Origin: Lachnospiraceae bacterium
Lineage (GTDB): Bacteria; Bacillota; Clostridia; Lachnospirales; Lachnospiraceae
Direction of reading: 5' to 3'
NCBI GenBank assembly: GCA_017634975.1
Contig: JAGBMJ010000015.1
Coordinates: 1-64,000 of the forward strand
DNA length: 64,000 nt
Below, one piece after another: positions 18,596-27,687 of the stretch. Within the stretch, counting starts at the first letter, position 1. Each line of letters opens with the position of its first letter. The notes beneath the pieces were generated by a model, which had not been told where the DNA came from, ran no database searches, and was given only the letters and a program-made list of their open reading frames with translations. Both the position numbers and the translations under genes were made by a program.

Positions 18596-18782
18596 CTAAA
18601 CATCCAAAAACGTCATCAATTCCTGCAGGCTCTTACCACTTTTATGGAAGGCTTCCAATACCTGCTTAGCCTCGTACTCATGTTTTAGTTTCTGTAGCTC
18701 AAGCAGCTTTGCTTACAAAAGCATCGCATTTCTGCTGCGCCTTTGTCAACTCCGCCTCTACTGTTTTAATCTCAGACTCAAT
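18596..18782 (-). pseudogene. Frameshifted coiled-coil fragment (DUF4315-like)
   Basis: Read on the minus strand, one frame gives a coiled coil (IKTVEAELTKAQQKCDAF). After a frameshift another frame continues with KLKHEYEAKQVLEAFHK and ends SLQELMTFLDV. The heptad pattern and ending recall short DUF4315 proteins carried by integrative elements. No frame is intact. It lies beside the decayed transposase, so the region is a graveyard of mobile DNA. Confidence 0.35.
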
Positions 18783-19242
18783 CGAAGAGATCGAACGTAC
18801 CCGTGCCATCCTCATAGTCCTCCGTATCATCATCTTCCTGTGTTTCATACAACAGCGACTGATTCATTAAGAGCTTCTTTCCTATGTCTTCAGCCGCTCC
18901 TTTGATATCGGCCTCCGACAATCCAAAGGAACTCAGTATGACTTTTTGCTTTTTGGTTACGGCGTGATCCAGTTTATACTGCTCTTTATTTCGCTGCACC
19001 ATTTCAATCTTTTCAAGTTCTCGCAGTGCAGCTGGAACGGTCATATAGTTATATTTCGCTTCCATCCGGAGCATAGTCTCTTAGGAAACATAAGGCCTGC
19101 GTCTGTAGGGTGCCTTTTTCCAATGACGGTACGCAACGGGATCGTGTAGCGCTTTTCCGAATTATATGTCTGTCCATATTGGAACAGAATATAATGTATA
19201 TATCCCCTTGCCCATATTGAGGCAGGTCTTTTCGGCATTCAT
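18778..19242 (-). pseudogene. Decayed IS transposase, C-terminal part (IS1634-like)
   Basis: A single minus-strand frame spans 155 codons with two in-frame stops. The last 98 codons are intact and read TVPAALRELEKIEMVQ and KLDHAVTKKQKVILSSFG. I recall this as the C-terminal tail of IS1634-type transposases, which suggests but does not prove the family. The catalytic domain is missing. No terminal inverted repeats were found around it. Confidence 0.5.
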
Positions 19243-19437
19243 CGAAACATAACGCTTCTCCCTGGTCGCCACATTTCCGAACGTTTGTTCTTGACAGATT
19301 CGAGATTGCCTGCTAATATATGAAAACAAACAGGATAACAAGATAACAGGTGGGATATCCGGGTATTTGTGTATCCATTCGAATTATGTTACAATATCCA
19401 TTATTTATGCTACATTCGCAGGAAGGAGACATCCCCA

Positions 19438-21051
19438 ATGGGAACATATATCAACCCCGGAAATCTGGCTTTTCAAAGAATCTCGGGTGCCAATTATGTA
19501 GATAAAACTGATCTGATCCGACTGATGAATGCCCGTGTCGGTGGCGATGCATCTCTGGTATGCGTCAGCCGGCCTCGCCGTTTCGGCAAATCCTATGCCG
19601 CAAAAATGCTGACAGCATACTATGACTGTTCCTGTGATTCACATGCACTTTTTGATAGCAAGAGAATTACGAAATCTCCCGACTATGAAGATCACCTTAA
19701 TAAGTACAATGTCATCTGTCTGGATATTTCAAGTTTTATCTCTGAGGCGCAGGCTACGCAGAAACCGCTTGTCGAAGTGCCTCAGATGATTCTGGATGCG
19801 CTGCGTGACGATCTGCACAGTGTGTATCCGGAATTGCCCAAGCGCATAACTGTTAACGAAGAATTACTCTCCTGTGCAGAGTTGCCGGAGGGCAGGCCTT
19901 TTATCTTTGTCATTGATGAATGGGATGCTGTGATCCGGGAAGCAAAAGATGATGAAAACGCCCAGAAAGCATACTTGAATCTGTTACGCGGGTGGTTTAA
20001 GAATACCAATTTTACCCCGAGAGTAGTTGCTGCTGCATATATGACCGGCATACTGCCGATCAAAAAAGATGGTTCCCAGTCTGCCATTTCAGAATTTGAT
20101 GAATTCTCCATGCTGGAGCCGGCGGAATTTGCCGGATTTGTAGGATTTACTGAAGATGAGGTCCGGCTGCGCTGTGCCGGGACAGACATCCCGTTTGAAG
20201 AAATCAAGACCTGGTACGACGGTTATGATCTGTCTCCGGTTGGTTCGGTATATAATCCGTATTCCGTGATAAAAGCGCTGCGATCCGGCATATGCAAATC
20301 ATACTGGCGAAAGACCTCTGCCGCAGAATCTTTGAAAAACTATATTAACATGGATTTTGAGGGTTTGCAGGAAACGATTGCCCGGCTGATTGCCGGAGAT
20401 AAGATTTGCCTGAATACAGAGAATTTTCAGAATGATTTTGAATCCTTTGAAAGCGCAGATGATATACTGACATTGCTGATCCATCTGGGATATCTGACCT
20501 ATCATGAAAAAGATCAGACCGTGCAGATTCCGAATGAAGAAGTACGGATAGAATTCCGCCAGTTTTTAACCCAGAAGAAAATAAACACCGGTTGGATGAA
20601 ACTGATCAAAAGATCGCAAAAGTTACTGGATGATACCCTGGCCTGCCGAAGTACAGAAGTTGCCGCTGCTTTGGATGAAATCCGTCAGGAACAGTATGCG
20701 CCGCAGTTTTACAATAATGAGCAATCCCTGCGCGCAATCATCAAGTATGCCTATATCGTAGCCATCGGACAATATGTGAAGATTGAAGAAATGCCAAGCG
20801 GCAAAGGTCTGGCTGATGTCGTTTTTCTTCCTATGCCACTGTCAAACCTTCCGGCTCTGGTGATCGAACTGAAATGGAATAAAACCGCCGGCGGTGCCAT
20901 CACGCAGATCAAAAAGAACGGCTACACCGCTAATCTGAAAGCTTATAAGGACAATCTCCTTCTTGTCGGGATCAATTATGATGAAAAAACAGGCTCACAC
21001 TCTTGCTCCATAGAGAAACGGAAGAAAGCGATGGTAGAAAAACATGGCTGA
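19438..21051 (+). CDS. AAA-ATPase-like protein with C-terminal PD-(D/E)XK nuclease domain (DUF1703 type)
   Basis: The 537-residue protein has NLAFQRISGANYVDKT at the N-terminus, Walker A-like RPRRFGKS at 45-52 and Walker B FVIDEWD at 157-163. The C-terminal nuclease motif ALVIELKWNK follows LADVVFLP. Proteins of this layout are abundant and multicopy in Lachnospiraceae and gut Bacteroidetes; their function is unproven. AAGGAG precedes the ATG at 19438, which starts the conserved MGTYINPGN, so an earlier in-frame ATG at 19369 is rejected. A second protein of the same general plan follows at 21521. Confidence 0.85.
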   Translation: MGTYINPGNLAFQRISGANYVDKTDLIRLMNARVGGDASLVCVSRPRRFGKSYAAKMLTAYYDCSCDSHALFDSKRITKSPDYEDHLNKYNVICLDISSFISEAQATQKPLVEVPQMILDALRDDLHSVYPELPKRITVNEELLSCAELPEGRPFIFVIDEWDAVIREAKDDENAQKAYLNLLRGWFKNTNFTPRVVAAAYMTGILPIKKDGSQSAISEFDEFSMLEPAEFAGFVGFTEDEVRLRCAGTDIPFEEIKTWYDGYDLSPVGSVYNPYSVIKALRSGICKSYWRKTSAAESLKNYINMDFEGLQETIARLIAGDKICLNTENFQNDFESFESADDILTLLIHLGYLTYHEKDQTVQIPNEEVRIEFRQFLTQKKINTGWMKLIKRSQKLLDDTLACRSTEVAAALDEIRQEQYAPQFYNNEQSLRAIIKYAYIVAIGQYVKIEEMPSGKGLADVVFLPMPLSNLPALVIELKWNKTAGGAITQIKKNGYTANLKAYKDNLLLVGINYDEKTGSHSCSIEKRKKAMVEKHG

Positions 21052-21351
21052 TTCCGGGAAGGTATGGATATCACGTGGCTCGTAATGCGGCTATTCTCGT
21101 GTATTGCTAGTATTGCGTCCGATGGCGTATGCATACCTGAATAAGGTTGTAGCAAAGCTGAATAAGGTGAGTTAGTTATATGCTTGGGGAAAAGTTAAGG
21201 GTCACAGCACTTTTTGGCTTTTTTGCTATAAATTGACATCTATTCGGATTGGCAGTACGATATATAGGACTATGTGTAAGAGCAGTTAGCAGGATCATGG
21301 CAGAGATTTGCATGTCGCCCGGAGCGCAGCGAAAACAGCTATGTGAAATAG

Positions 21352-21576
21352 GTAGGAAATAGGGCGTGCCTGATCTGTGGATACGTATATGATGGCGAAG
21401 AACTGCAGGATGACTATATTGCTGATGCGATGATAAAGGCGGGAAGTCAGCCGCAAGATAGTCTCGAAGAAGAAGTTGAAAAAACAGAAATCATCAGACT
21501 TAGGAAAGGAGAGATGAGTCATGAAGCAATTCAATACTACCGCGGTTTGTGTGCCTTCAAAACACTATATGGTTGA
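21352..21576 (+). pseudogene. Fragment with a rubredoxin-like CxxC knuckle
   Basis: An open frame without a credible start reads ACLICGYVYDGEEL near its beginning. This resembles the first zinc/iron knuckle of rubredoxin or rubrerythrin domains; the second CxxC is absent. It then continues through an acidic stretch and overlaps the start of the next AAA gene in another frame. It is probably debris, possibly a decayed domain that once lay upstream. Confidence 0.25.
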
Positions 21577-23110
21577 TCTCTCCGAGAGAGTAAAAGAGAT
21601 CAAAAAGCTGGTTGATGCCGGGAAATATTTCACGATCAACCGTGCAAGACAATTTGGGAAGACGACTACTCTGACAGCGTTAAAACGAGTCATACAAGAA
21701 GGATATATAGTTGTATCATTGGATTTTCAGAGTATTGATAATGATGTGTTTGAAAGTGGTGCTACATTTTCACAGGCATTAGCTCGTATTATAATTGATG
21801 CTCACGAATTTGAAGATATAGAACTTCCGGATAATACTGTTTTAGCATTGGAAGAATTTGCGATTTCAGATCCCAATAAGGTAAAAATGGATGGTTTGTT
21901 TAGAATTCTTAAAAGATGGATCAAGAAGTCTGATGAGCCGATAGTATTGATAATAGATGAAGTAGACAGTGCAACCAATAACCAGGTTTTCCTTGATTTT
22001 TTGGCACAGTTAAGAGATGGTTATATAGGGCGTGATACAGATGGAACCCCGGCGTTTCAATCCGTCATCCTTGCGGGTGTAACTGACGTTAAGCATTTAA
22101 AGAGCAGGATCAGATCAGAAGAGAACAGCAAGGAAAACAGCCCTTGGAATATAGCGGCAGACTTTACAATTGACATGAGCTTGTCCGAAAACGGCATCAA
22201 AGGCATGCTAGATGAGTATGAGGCAGATCATCATACCGGGATGGATACAGAGTTCATCGCTAAGACTATCAGAGCTTATACAAATGGATATCCTTTCCTT
22301 GTAAGCAGGATCTGCCAGCTGCTGGATGAGCAGGTCAGTAAGACGATGAGCCTGTCTGAAGCGTGGACAGAGAGTGGATTAGATGAAGCGGTTAAGCTTC
22401 TGCTTGCAGAAAATAATACGTTATTCCAGTCATTGACAAAAAATCTTAGCAACTATCCCGAGTTGAAATCTTCCATTAGAAGCATACTGATGGAAGGAAC
22501 CAGGCTTACATGGAATGGTCAGCAGGATGCCATTGTGCAGATGCAGATGTATGGACTTGTCAGAAATGAACATAATACCGTAAGAGTAGCGAATCGGATC
22601 TTTGAAACCATGTTATACAACCTGTTTCTTTCGGATGAAGAACTGAAAAGCAATGTATTCTCACGGGAGGGCGAACTTGCTAAGAATCAGTTCATAACAG
22701 ATGGTAAACTGAACATGCGGCTGATACTGGAGAGATTTATAGAAACGTACACGCAGGTTTGCGGTCCTTTGGTTGAGCGCTTCAAAGAGAAGGATGGCAG
22801 AGAACAGTTCCTGTTGTATCTGAAGCCGATCATCAATGGTACAGGCAACTATTATATAGAAGCACAGACCAGAGACCAGACGCGCACAGATGTGATAGTC
22901 GATTATCTGGGACAGCAATACATCATAGAGCTGAAGATCTGGCGTGGCGAAAGATACAACGCTGCCGGAGAGAAGCAGATCAGTGAATATCTGGATTACT
23001 GGAACCTGAATACCGGGTATATGCTGAGTTTTAACTTTAACAAAAATAAACAACAGGGCGTTAAGAGAGTGCAGATCGGAGATAAGGTTCTGTTCGAAGG
23101 GACGGTATGA
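21521..23110 (+). CDS. AAA-like-domain ATPase with C-terminal PD-(D/E)XK domain
   Basis: The 529-residue protein has Walker A RARQFGKT at 41-48 and Walker B LIIDEVD at 143-149. Its C-terminal nuclease-like motif is RTDVIVDY followed by YIIELKIWRGE. It is a distant relative in plan, not a duplicate, of the protein at 19438. An AAGGAGAG site lies before the ATG. Its function is unknown; members are often near mobile DNA, which fits the transposase remnant nearby. Confidence 0.8.
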   Translation: MKQFNTTAVCVPSKHYMVDLSERVKEIKKLVDAGKYFTINRARQFGKTTTLTALKRVIQEGYIVVSLDFQSIDNDVFESGATFSQALARIIIDAHEFEDIELPDNTVLALEEFAISDPNKVKMDGLFRILKRWIKKSDEPIVLIIDEVDSATNNQVFLDFLAQLRDGYIGRDTDGTPAFQSVILAGVTDVKHLKSRIRSEENSKENSPWNIAADFTIDMSLSENGIKGMLDEYEADHHTGMDTEFIAKTIRAYTNGYPFLVSRICQLLDEQVSKTMSLSEAWTESGLDEAVKLLLAENNTLFQSLTKNLSNYPELKSSIRSILMEGTRLTWNGQQDAIVQMQMYGLVRNEHNTVRVANRIFETMLYNLFLSDEELKSNVFSREGELAKNQFITDGKLNMRLILERFIETYTQVCGPLVERFKEKDGREQFLLYLKPIINGTGNYYIEAQTRDQTRTDVIVDYLGQQYIIELKIWRGERYNAAGEKQISEYLDYWNLNTGYMLSFNFNKNKQQGVKRVQIGDKVLFEGTV

Positions 23111-23237
23111 TTGAGCAAATATATTCCATGGGCTTGAAGATTTTGAGAATAAGTTAAGGTAACATTCTATTTTTGTTATGATAATATTCGTATAAATGAA
23201 ATAATTGCAACAACAGTAATGTGAATAATAGAAATGT

Positions 23238-23267
23238 TAATTACAGAAGTGCTAATTACAGAAGTGC
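23238..23267. repeat. 15-bp exact tandem duplication
   Basis: TAATTACAGAAGTGC occurs twice head to tail (23238-23252 and 23253-23267) in an AT-rich gene-free stretch between the AAA gene and the TPR gene. Confidence 0.9.
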
Positions 23268-23322
23268 TACAACGACAATAGAATTTATTAAGAAATGCGA
23301 TTTACATAATTCCGCCTTTACA

Positions 23323-23367
23323 TCCAATATTCCGTATGGTAAAATACTACAGAATATTGGATTTTTT
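23323..23367 (+). terminator. Terminator-like hairpin
   Basis: TCCAATATTC (23323-23332) pairs perfectly with GAATATTGGA (23352-23361), with a 19-base loop, followed by six T. It lies 210 bases after the AAA gene stop. The long loop makes an efficient terminator less certain. Confidence 0.45.
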
Positions 23368-23478
23368 AGATGTTAGTCTTTGATAACTGACAGTTATGGA
23401 AACTTATATAAAAGAGGGAAGCTTCACCATACGATGAAGCCTTGAAGTCCCTCAAAGAACCAAACCCACGAAGCGGGT

Positions 23479-23556
23479 GCGACATTCCAAGCTCCGCCAG
23501 GAGCGCGACATTCCAAGCTCCGCCAGGAGCGCGACATTCCAAGCTCCGCCAGGAGC
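23479..23556. repeat. 26-bp minisatellite, three perfect copies
   Basis: A 26-base unit beginning GCGACATTCC and ending CCAGGAGC is repeated three times without mismatch (23479-23504, 23505-23530, 23531-23556). It lies just upstream of the TPR gene, before a second minisatellite. Confidence 0.95.
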
Positions 23557-23564
23557 GCGACAAG

Positions 23565-23630
23565 GATTTCGAAGAAATCCCGATTGGATTTCGAAGAAAT
23601 CCCGATTGGAATTCGAAGAATTCCCGATGA
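23565..23630. repeat. 22-bp palindromic minisatellite, three copies
   Basis: The unit GATTTCGAAGAAATC plus CCGATTG is present at 23565-23586 and 23587-23608, with a diverged third copy at 23609-23630. In the third copy, paired changes (GAATTC...GAATTC) preserve the palindrome. Preservation of the hairpin while sequence changes is notable. Confidence 0.9.
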
Positions 23631-23642
23631 CCGGGATGGGCT

Positions 23643-23663
23643 CCCCCAGGCTCTGCTTGGGGG
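23643..23663. repeat. C/G-rich hairpin element
   Basis: CCCCCA 23643-23648 pairs with TGGGGG 23658-23663. A related sequence in reverse orientation lies inside the coding region at 25290-25313, suggesting a small dispersed element. This copy is 19 bases upstream of the TPR gene start and could hinder initiation. Confidence 0.55.
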
Positions 23664-23681
23664 CAGAGGAGGTAGAAAAAA

Positions 23682-26600
23682 GTGGACAGACAGGAATACA
23701 GGATTTTGTCGGAAGAGATCACAAGGCTGAGCGCAAATGAGCAGTTTGCGGAAGCGGCAGAGATCGCGGATCAGATCGACTGGCGGAAGGTGCGCAGTTT
23801 CAGCACCCTGATGAGCATCAGTGAGATCTATCAGCTCAACCGCCGTTACGAGGATGCGCTGGAGCTGATGCTGATGGCTTATGACAGAAATCCGAAGAAC
23901 CGCAGCATCGTATATGCGCTGTGTGAATTGTATATTCTGCTGAACGATCATATCAAAGCGCTGGAATTTTTCAGTCTGTACAAGCGTATCGCGCCGAAGG
24001 ATACCAGCGGTCATTATATCCTGCAGTACAAGATCCAGGAAATGCAGGGGGCGTCTCTGGACGACCAGATCGCATTGCTGGAAATGTTTACACGAAAAGA
24101 ATATCGTGAAGAGTGGGTATACCAGCTGGCATACCTGTATCACCGCATCGGTCTGGGAACGAAGTGCGTGGAGACCTGCAACGGTCTGATCGCGACTTTC
24201 GGGGAAGGGCCTTTTGTGATCAAAGCGCTGGAACTCAAGCGTCTTCATGCGCATCTGCGCCCGGAGGAGCAGCGGCTGTATGACCAGAGGGATCGTGTGG
24301 CGGACGAGCTGCAGGCCTTTGAGAGTGATGAGTATACCACGGAGCGTCCGGAACCGGGGCTGTATCCCGAGATGGGGGATGCGGACTGGCATGTCAAGAC
24401 GATCGATATGAGCAATTTCAATACCGTGAACCTGCAGAAGGAGCTCGCCAAGAGCATGCGCGAGCTGGTGGAGGGAAATCTCGGATCGGAGAACAGCAAA
24501 GCCGCAGATGATTATATGAGCACCGGAGAGATGGAAAAACGGCAGTGGACGCAGGAAACGGAGCCGCTGGCAGACGGGCCGGATGACGAAGGTTTTTACG
24601 GGGATGAGGAGGAATACCCCGACGACCATACCATGTTTATCCCGCAGGGAGACTATGCGCAGAGCGGTGAATACGACGAAAACGGCGGATATTATAATGA
24701 AGACGGCGAATACGTCGAGGGAGAATACGCCGAAGAAGACGGAAACTACGAAGAAGATGGTGAGTACTACGCCGAAGAGGGTGAGTATACCGAAGATGGA
24801 GAATACACCGAAGAGGGCGAGTACGCCGAAGAAGACGGATACTACGGAGAAGACGGTGAGTACTACGCCGAAGAGGGTGAGTATAGCGAAGACGGAGAAT
24901 ACGCGGAAGAAGGCGGATACACCGAAGACGGAGAATATGCCGAAGAAGGCGGATACACCGAAGACGGAGAATACGCAGAAGAAGGCGGATACAGCGAAGA
25001 GGGTGAATACGTAGAAGAAGACGGATACACTGAAGAAGCGGAACAGCCGGAAGACGGGTATGCCGACGAAAGCCTGCATACAGAGGAAGCGGTTCCGGCC
25101 GTGGAAGAGCCTCAGGCCGCTGCAGAGAGTGCAGCTTCCGAAACTGTAAAAGAAACTGCTGCACCCGTACCGCAGGACAGCATCGTGCTGGGTACGGGAG
25201 ACCTGAGTGAGATCCGCATCGCCGGCATTTCGGCAGAACCGCAGATGCCTGTAACTGCGGAACAGACGGAAATCAAAGCCGGAGCAGCTTCCCCTAAGCA
25301 AGGTCTGGGGGCGGAAGAAGTATTTTTTGAGGACAGTACCTCGGATATCGTGATCGACAGCCTCCCGTCCGGAACCAATCCGGAATATCTGTCCATGCAG
25401 CGCGTGGCCGAAAACGTGCGCATCGAGGAACAGATCGAAAAAGAGGAAAAGGCCAAAGAAGTGCCGGCCGATGTGGAAGTGCGCCGGAAGAAAAAAGAAT
25501 CGAATTCCGAGATCGAAAACATGCTGTATACAGCGCCGGATGGTCAGATGGGACTGGCTGTTCCGCAATCGAAGGTGGTGGAAAAACAGATTACCGGACA
25601 GATCGAGATCAGCGATTATCTGGCGGACTGGGAAGATAAGAAGCGCAGACAGAGTGAAGCGCAGAAGCAGGCGCTGGAGAAGAGGATCAACGACAGTACC
25701 GGTCCGATCTTTGCCGGCTATGATGAGCGTGTGCGCAACAATATGATCGACGATCTGGAACGCGAGCAGAAGATCTTTGCAGACAAGTATCGTGCGGATG
25801 ATATACAGTTCCGCAGCATCGATGAAGTGATCGAGAAAAAGCCGGAACCGAAAACAACCCTGCAGAAGGTGACTCCGCTCCCGGAGATCAAGGAAGCAGC
25901 AGATCCGGCCGATGCAGACGGCGAAGAACACCGTTCCATCTGGGATGAAGTGCACGAAGCGATCGAAGCGGACCACGAAAAACAGCAGGGTGTGCCGCAG
26001 ACGACCGGCCTGATCGACGCTGCCGTTGAGCAGGCCAGCCGGCTGGTAGAGACGGCGGCGGAGGCGGCTCCGGAAAAAGCAGAGGAAGTAAAAGACACCG
26101 AAGAAGCAGCCGGCGAAGAAGAGAGCGAAAAAGAAGAGATCGGAAAAGAAGAGAGCAGCAAAGAAGAAACTGCGGAAGAAAAAGACCTTGAAGAAAAGAG
26201 CCTTGAGGATACCGGAAAGCTCGGTGGCTATGAGGAAGGCTTCTTTGACGGCGAGGTAGATGAAGATATGGATACCGCTCCGATGGAGGAAGTGTCGGAG
26301 GAGCTTTCGGAGGACGATGCGGAAGCTTCCGCGGAAGATGCCGATGCAGAGGAAGAGGCCGTAGAAGAGGAAGAGATCGCTTACGAAGGCGATGAGGGAT
26401 CCGAAGAGGCTTATGAGGATACCGACGGGGAATACTACGAGGACGGCGAATACGAAGACGAGTATTACGAGGACGGTGACTATATTGAGGACGAAGCCGA
26501 CGAAGAATACGAAGACGGGTATGCCGAAGAAGACGGAGAATATGAAGATGAGTATGATCCGGATGAAGATGATGTGGATGGTGAATATGTAAGAGAGATC

Positions 26601-27500
26601 CTGAAGGGAGACAGTAAAGAAACGTTTGCCGAGGAACCGAATACGGCGCAGCTTCAGGAGATCGCAAGCGTGTTGGAAGCGGATGCGGATCGTGTCGGCG
26701 CCGAAGCGGTGGAAGAGATCAATGACGAGTACATTGCGGAGGAAGACGATCAGGAGCTGTCCCCGGAAGAGCAGGAACTGTTCCGCGAGTATCTGTATTC
26801 CAAGAAGATGTATGCCCAGATCCTTGAAGCGGTGGATCAGATCAGTCTGGCACCTTATGTCGGCAATGCGATCGTAACAGGAGATGCGGATTCCGGTCTG
26901 GAAAAAATGGGCAAATGCCTGATCAAAGAGATCCAGATGATCGATGGGAATTTCCTGTCTAACCGGATCGCGCGCATCAGCGGAAACAAGATGAACCGGA
27001 AGAATATCCCGGCAATGTTTGCGCAGCTGGGGAACGGTGCCCTGCTGGTGGAAAAGGCATCGGATATGACCAGGGAAACTCTGGAAAATATCGCCAAGAC
27101 ACTCGATGATCTGCAGGAAGGTCTGTTTGTGATCCTGATGGATACCAGAAAAGATATGGACCGGCTGCTGGAGAAATACGAGCTGATCACCGGTTATTTC
27201 AATGCGCGTGTGGATATCCTGCCGATGAACAACAATGCGCTGGTGGAATATGCCAAGAAATACGCGTATTCGAGAGAGTATAAGATTGATGAAGAACGTG
27301 GTGTGCTGGCCCTGCATCAGCGGATCAGCGAGCGCCAGATCGGTGAGCACAATGTGTCGACGAAGGAGATCGAGGAGATCATCAATGCGGCGATCGAACA
27401 TTCCTCGAAACCGCATCTTTCCACGTTTTTCCAGATTCTGAGCGGGAAACGCTATGATTATGAAGATATGATCATTTTGCGGGAGAAAGATTTCCTATAA
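23682..27500 (+). CDS. Large acidic TPR protein with degenerate AAA-like C-terminal domain
   Basis: The 1272-residue protein starts at GTG with AGGAGG nine bases upstream. Residues 1 to about 215 are TPR-like helices (DALELMLMAYDRNPKN, HIKALEFFSLYKRIAP). About 326-460 is a tandem array of 6- and 12-residue units of the type EDGEYAEEGGYT. A second acid-rich stretch covers about 870-970. The end (about 1016-1272) has the order of an AAA+ module (YVGNAIVTGDADSGLEKMG, then GALLVEKASDM and LFVILMDTRKDMDRLL), but lacks the Walker A GK[ST] lysine context. It is probably non-catalytic. No signal peptide is present. Its function is unknown; scaffold or regulator is inference. Confidence 0.8.
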   Translation: MDRQEYRILSEEITRLSANEQFAEAAEIADQIDWRKVRSFSTLMSISEIYQLNRRYEDALELMLMAYDRNPKNRSIVYALCELYILLNDHIKALEFFSLYKRIAPKDTSGHYILQYKIQEMQGASLDDQIALLEMFTRKEYREEWVYQLAYLYHRIGLGTKCVETCNGLIATFGEGPFVIKALELKRLHAHLRPEEQRLYDQRDRVADELQAFESDEYTTERPEPGLYPEMGDADWHVKTIDMSNFNTVNLQKELAKSMRELVEGNLGSENSKAADDYMSTGEMEKRQWTQETEPLADGPDDEGFYGDEEEYPDDHTMFIPQGDYAQSGEYDENGGYYNEDGEYVEGEYAEEDGNYEEDGEYYAEEGEYTEDGEYTEEGEYAEEDGYYGEDGEYYAEEGEYSEDGEYAEEGGYTEDGEYAEEGGYTEDGEYAEEGGYSEEGEYVEEDGYTEEAEQPEDGYADESLHTEEAVPAVEEPQAAAESAASETVKETAAPVPQDSIVLGTGDLSEIRIAGISAEPQMPVTAEQTEIKAGAASPKQGLGAEEVFFEDSTSDIVIDSLPSGTNPEYLSMQRVAENVRIEEQIEKEEKAKEVPADVEVRRKKKESNSEIENMLYTAPDGQMGLAVPQSKVVEKQITGQIEISDYLADWEDKKRRQSEAQKQALEKRINDSTGPIFAGYDERVRNNMIDDLEREQKIFADKYRADDIQFRSIDEVIEKKPEPKTTLQKVTPLPEIKEAADPADADGEEHRSIWDEVHEAIEADHEKQQGVPQTTGLIDAAVEQASRLVETAAEAAPEKAEEVKDTEEAAGEEESEKEEIGKEESSKEETAEEKDLEEKSLEDTGKLGGYEEGFFDGEVDEDMDTAPMEEVSEELSEDDAEASAEDADAEEEAVEEEEIAYEGDEGSEEAYEDTDGEYYEDGEYEDEYYEDGDYIEDEADEEYEDGYAEEDGEYEDEYDPDEDDVDGEYVREILKGDSKETFAEEPNTAQLQEIASVLEADADRVGAEAVEEINDEYIAEEDDQELSPEEQELFREYLYSKKMYAQILEAVDQISLAPYVGNAIVTGDADSGLEKMGKCLIKEIQMIDGNFLSNRIARISGNKMNRKNIPAMFAQLGNGALLVEKASDMTRETLENIAKTLDDLQEGLFVILMDTRKDMDRLLEKYELITGYFNARVDILPMNNNALVEYAKKYAYSREYKIDEERGVLALHQRISERQIGEHNVSTKEIEEIINAAIEHSSKPHLSTFFQILSGKRYDYEDMIILREKDFL

Positions 27501-27546
27501 AGGATTCCGAAAAATAGATAAATTGCACAAAAATTTCACGTGACAC

Positions 27547-27575
27547 TTCACATTTTTTGGAAAATATGGTAAAAT
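27547..27575 (+). promoter_or_regulatory. Sigma-A-type promoter for glgB
   Basis: TTCACA (27547-27552) and TAAAAT (27570-27575) are separated by 17 bases. The predicted transcript start falls inside the hairpin at 27577-27612, upstream of glgB. Confidence 0.5.
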
Positions 27576-27576
27576 T

Positions 27577-27612
27577 ATACCTCGGGGGTAATCCCGGGGT
27601 ATTTCTTTTTTC
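27577..27612 (+). terminator. Terminator-like hairpin ahead of glgB
   Basis: ATACCTCGGG (27577-27586) pairs with CCCGGGGTAT (27593-27602) in a ten-pair stem with one G-T pair, followed by a pyrimidine tract with six T. It can end the TPR-gene transcript. It also coincides with the predicted transcript start of glgB, so it may act there as a 5' hairpin. Confidence 0.6.
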
Positions 27613-27687
27613 AGACCAAAAAGAAATACGGAGGATGCGCATCTTTTGCGGGATCCTTTCTATTATTTCAAAACCGGAGGAGAAGGA

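Noticed and set aside
23479-23630. Possible CRISPR array
   Set aside because: Units are 22-26 bp and directly adjacent with no spacers, so they are minisatellites.
24660-25060. Repeats in the TPR gene as a CRISPR or minisatellite without coding function
   Set aside because: Repeat units are multiples of three, keep the frame, and vary mostly by synonymous or conservative changes, so they encode a protein repeat.
23424-27416. 1330-codon open frame on the minus strand across the TPR gene
   Set aside because: It is the complement of the GAA/GAG-rich plus-strand gene (giving Phe/Leu/His/Arg-rich sequence) and has no domain or good start. The plus frame has TPR and AAA-like patterns and an AGGAGG site.
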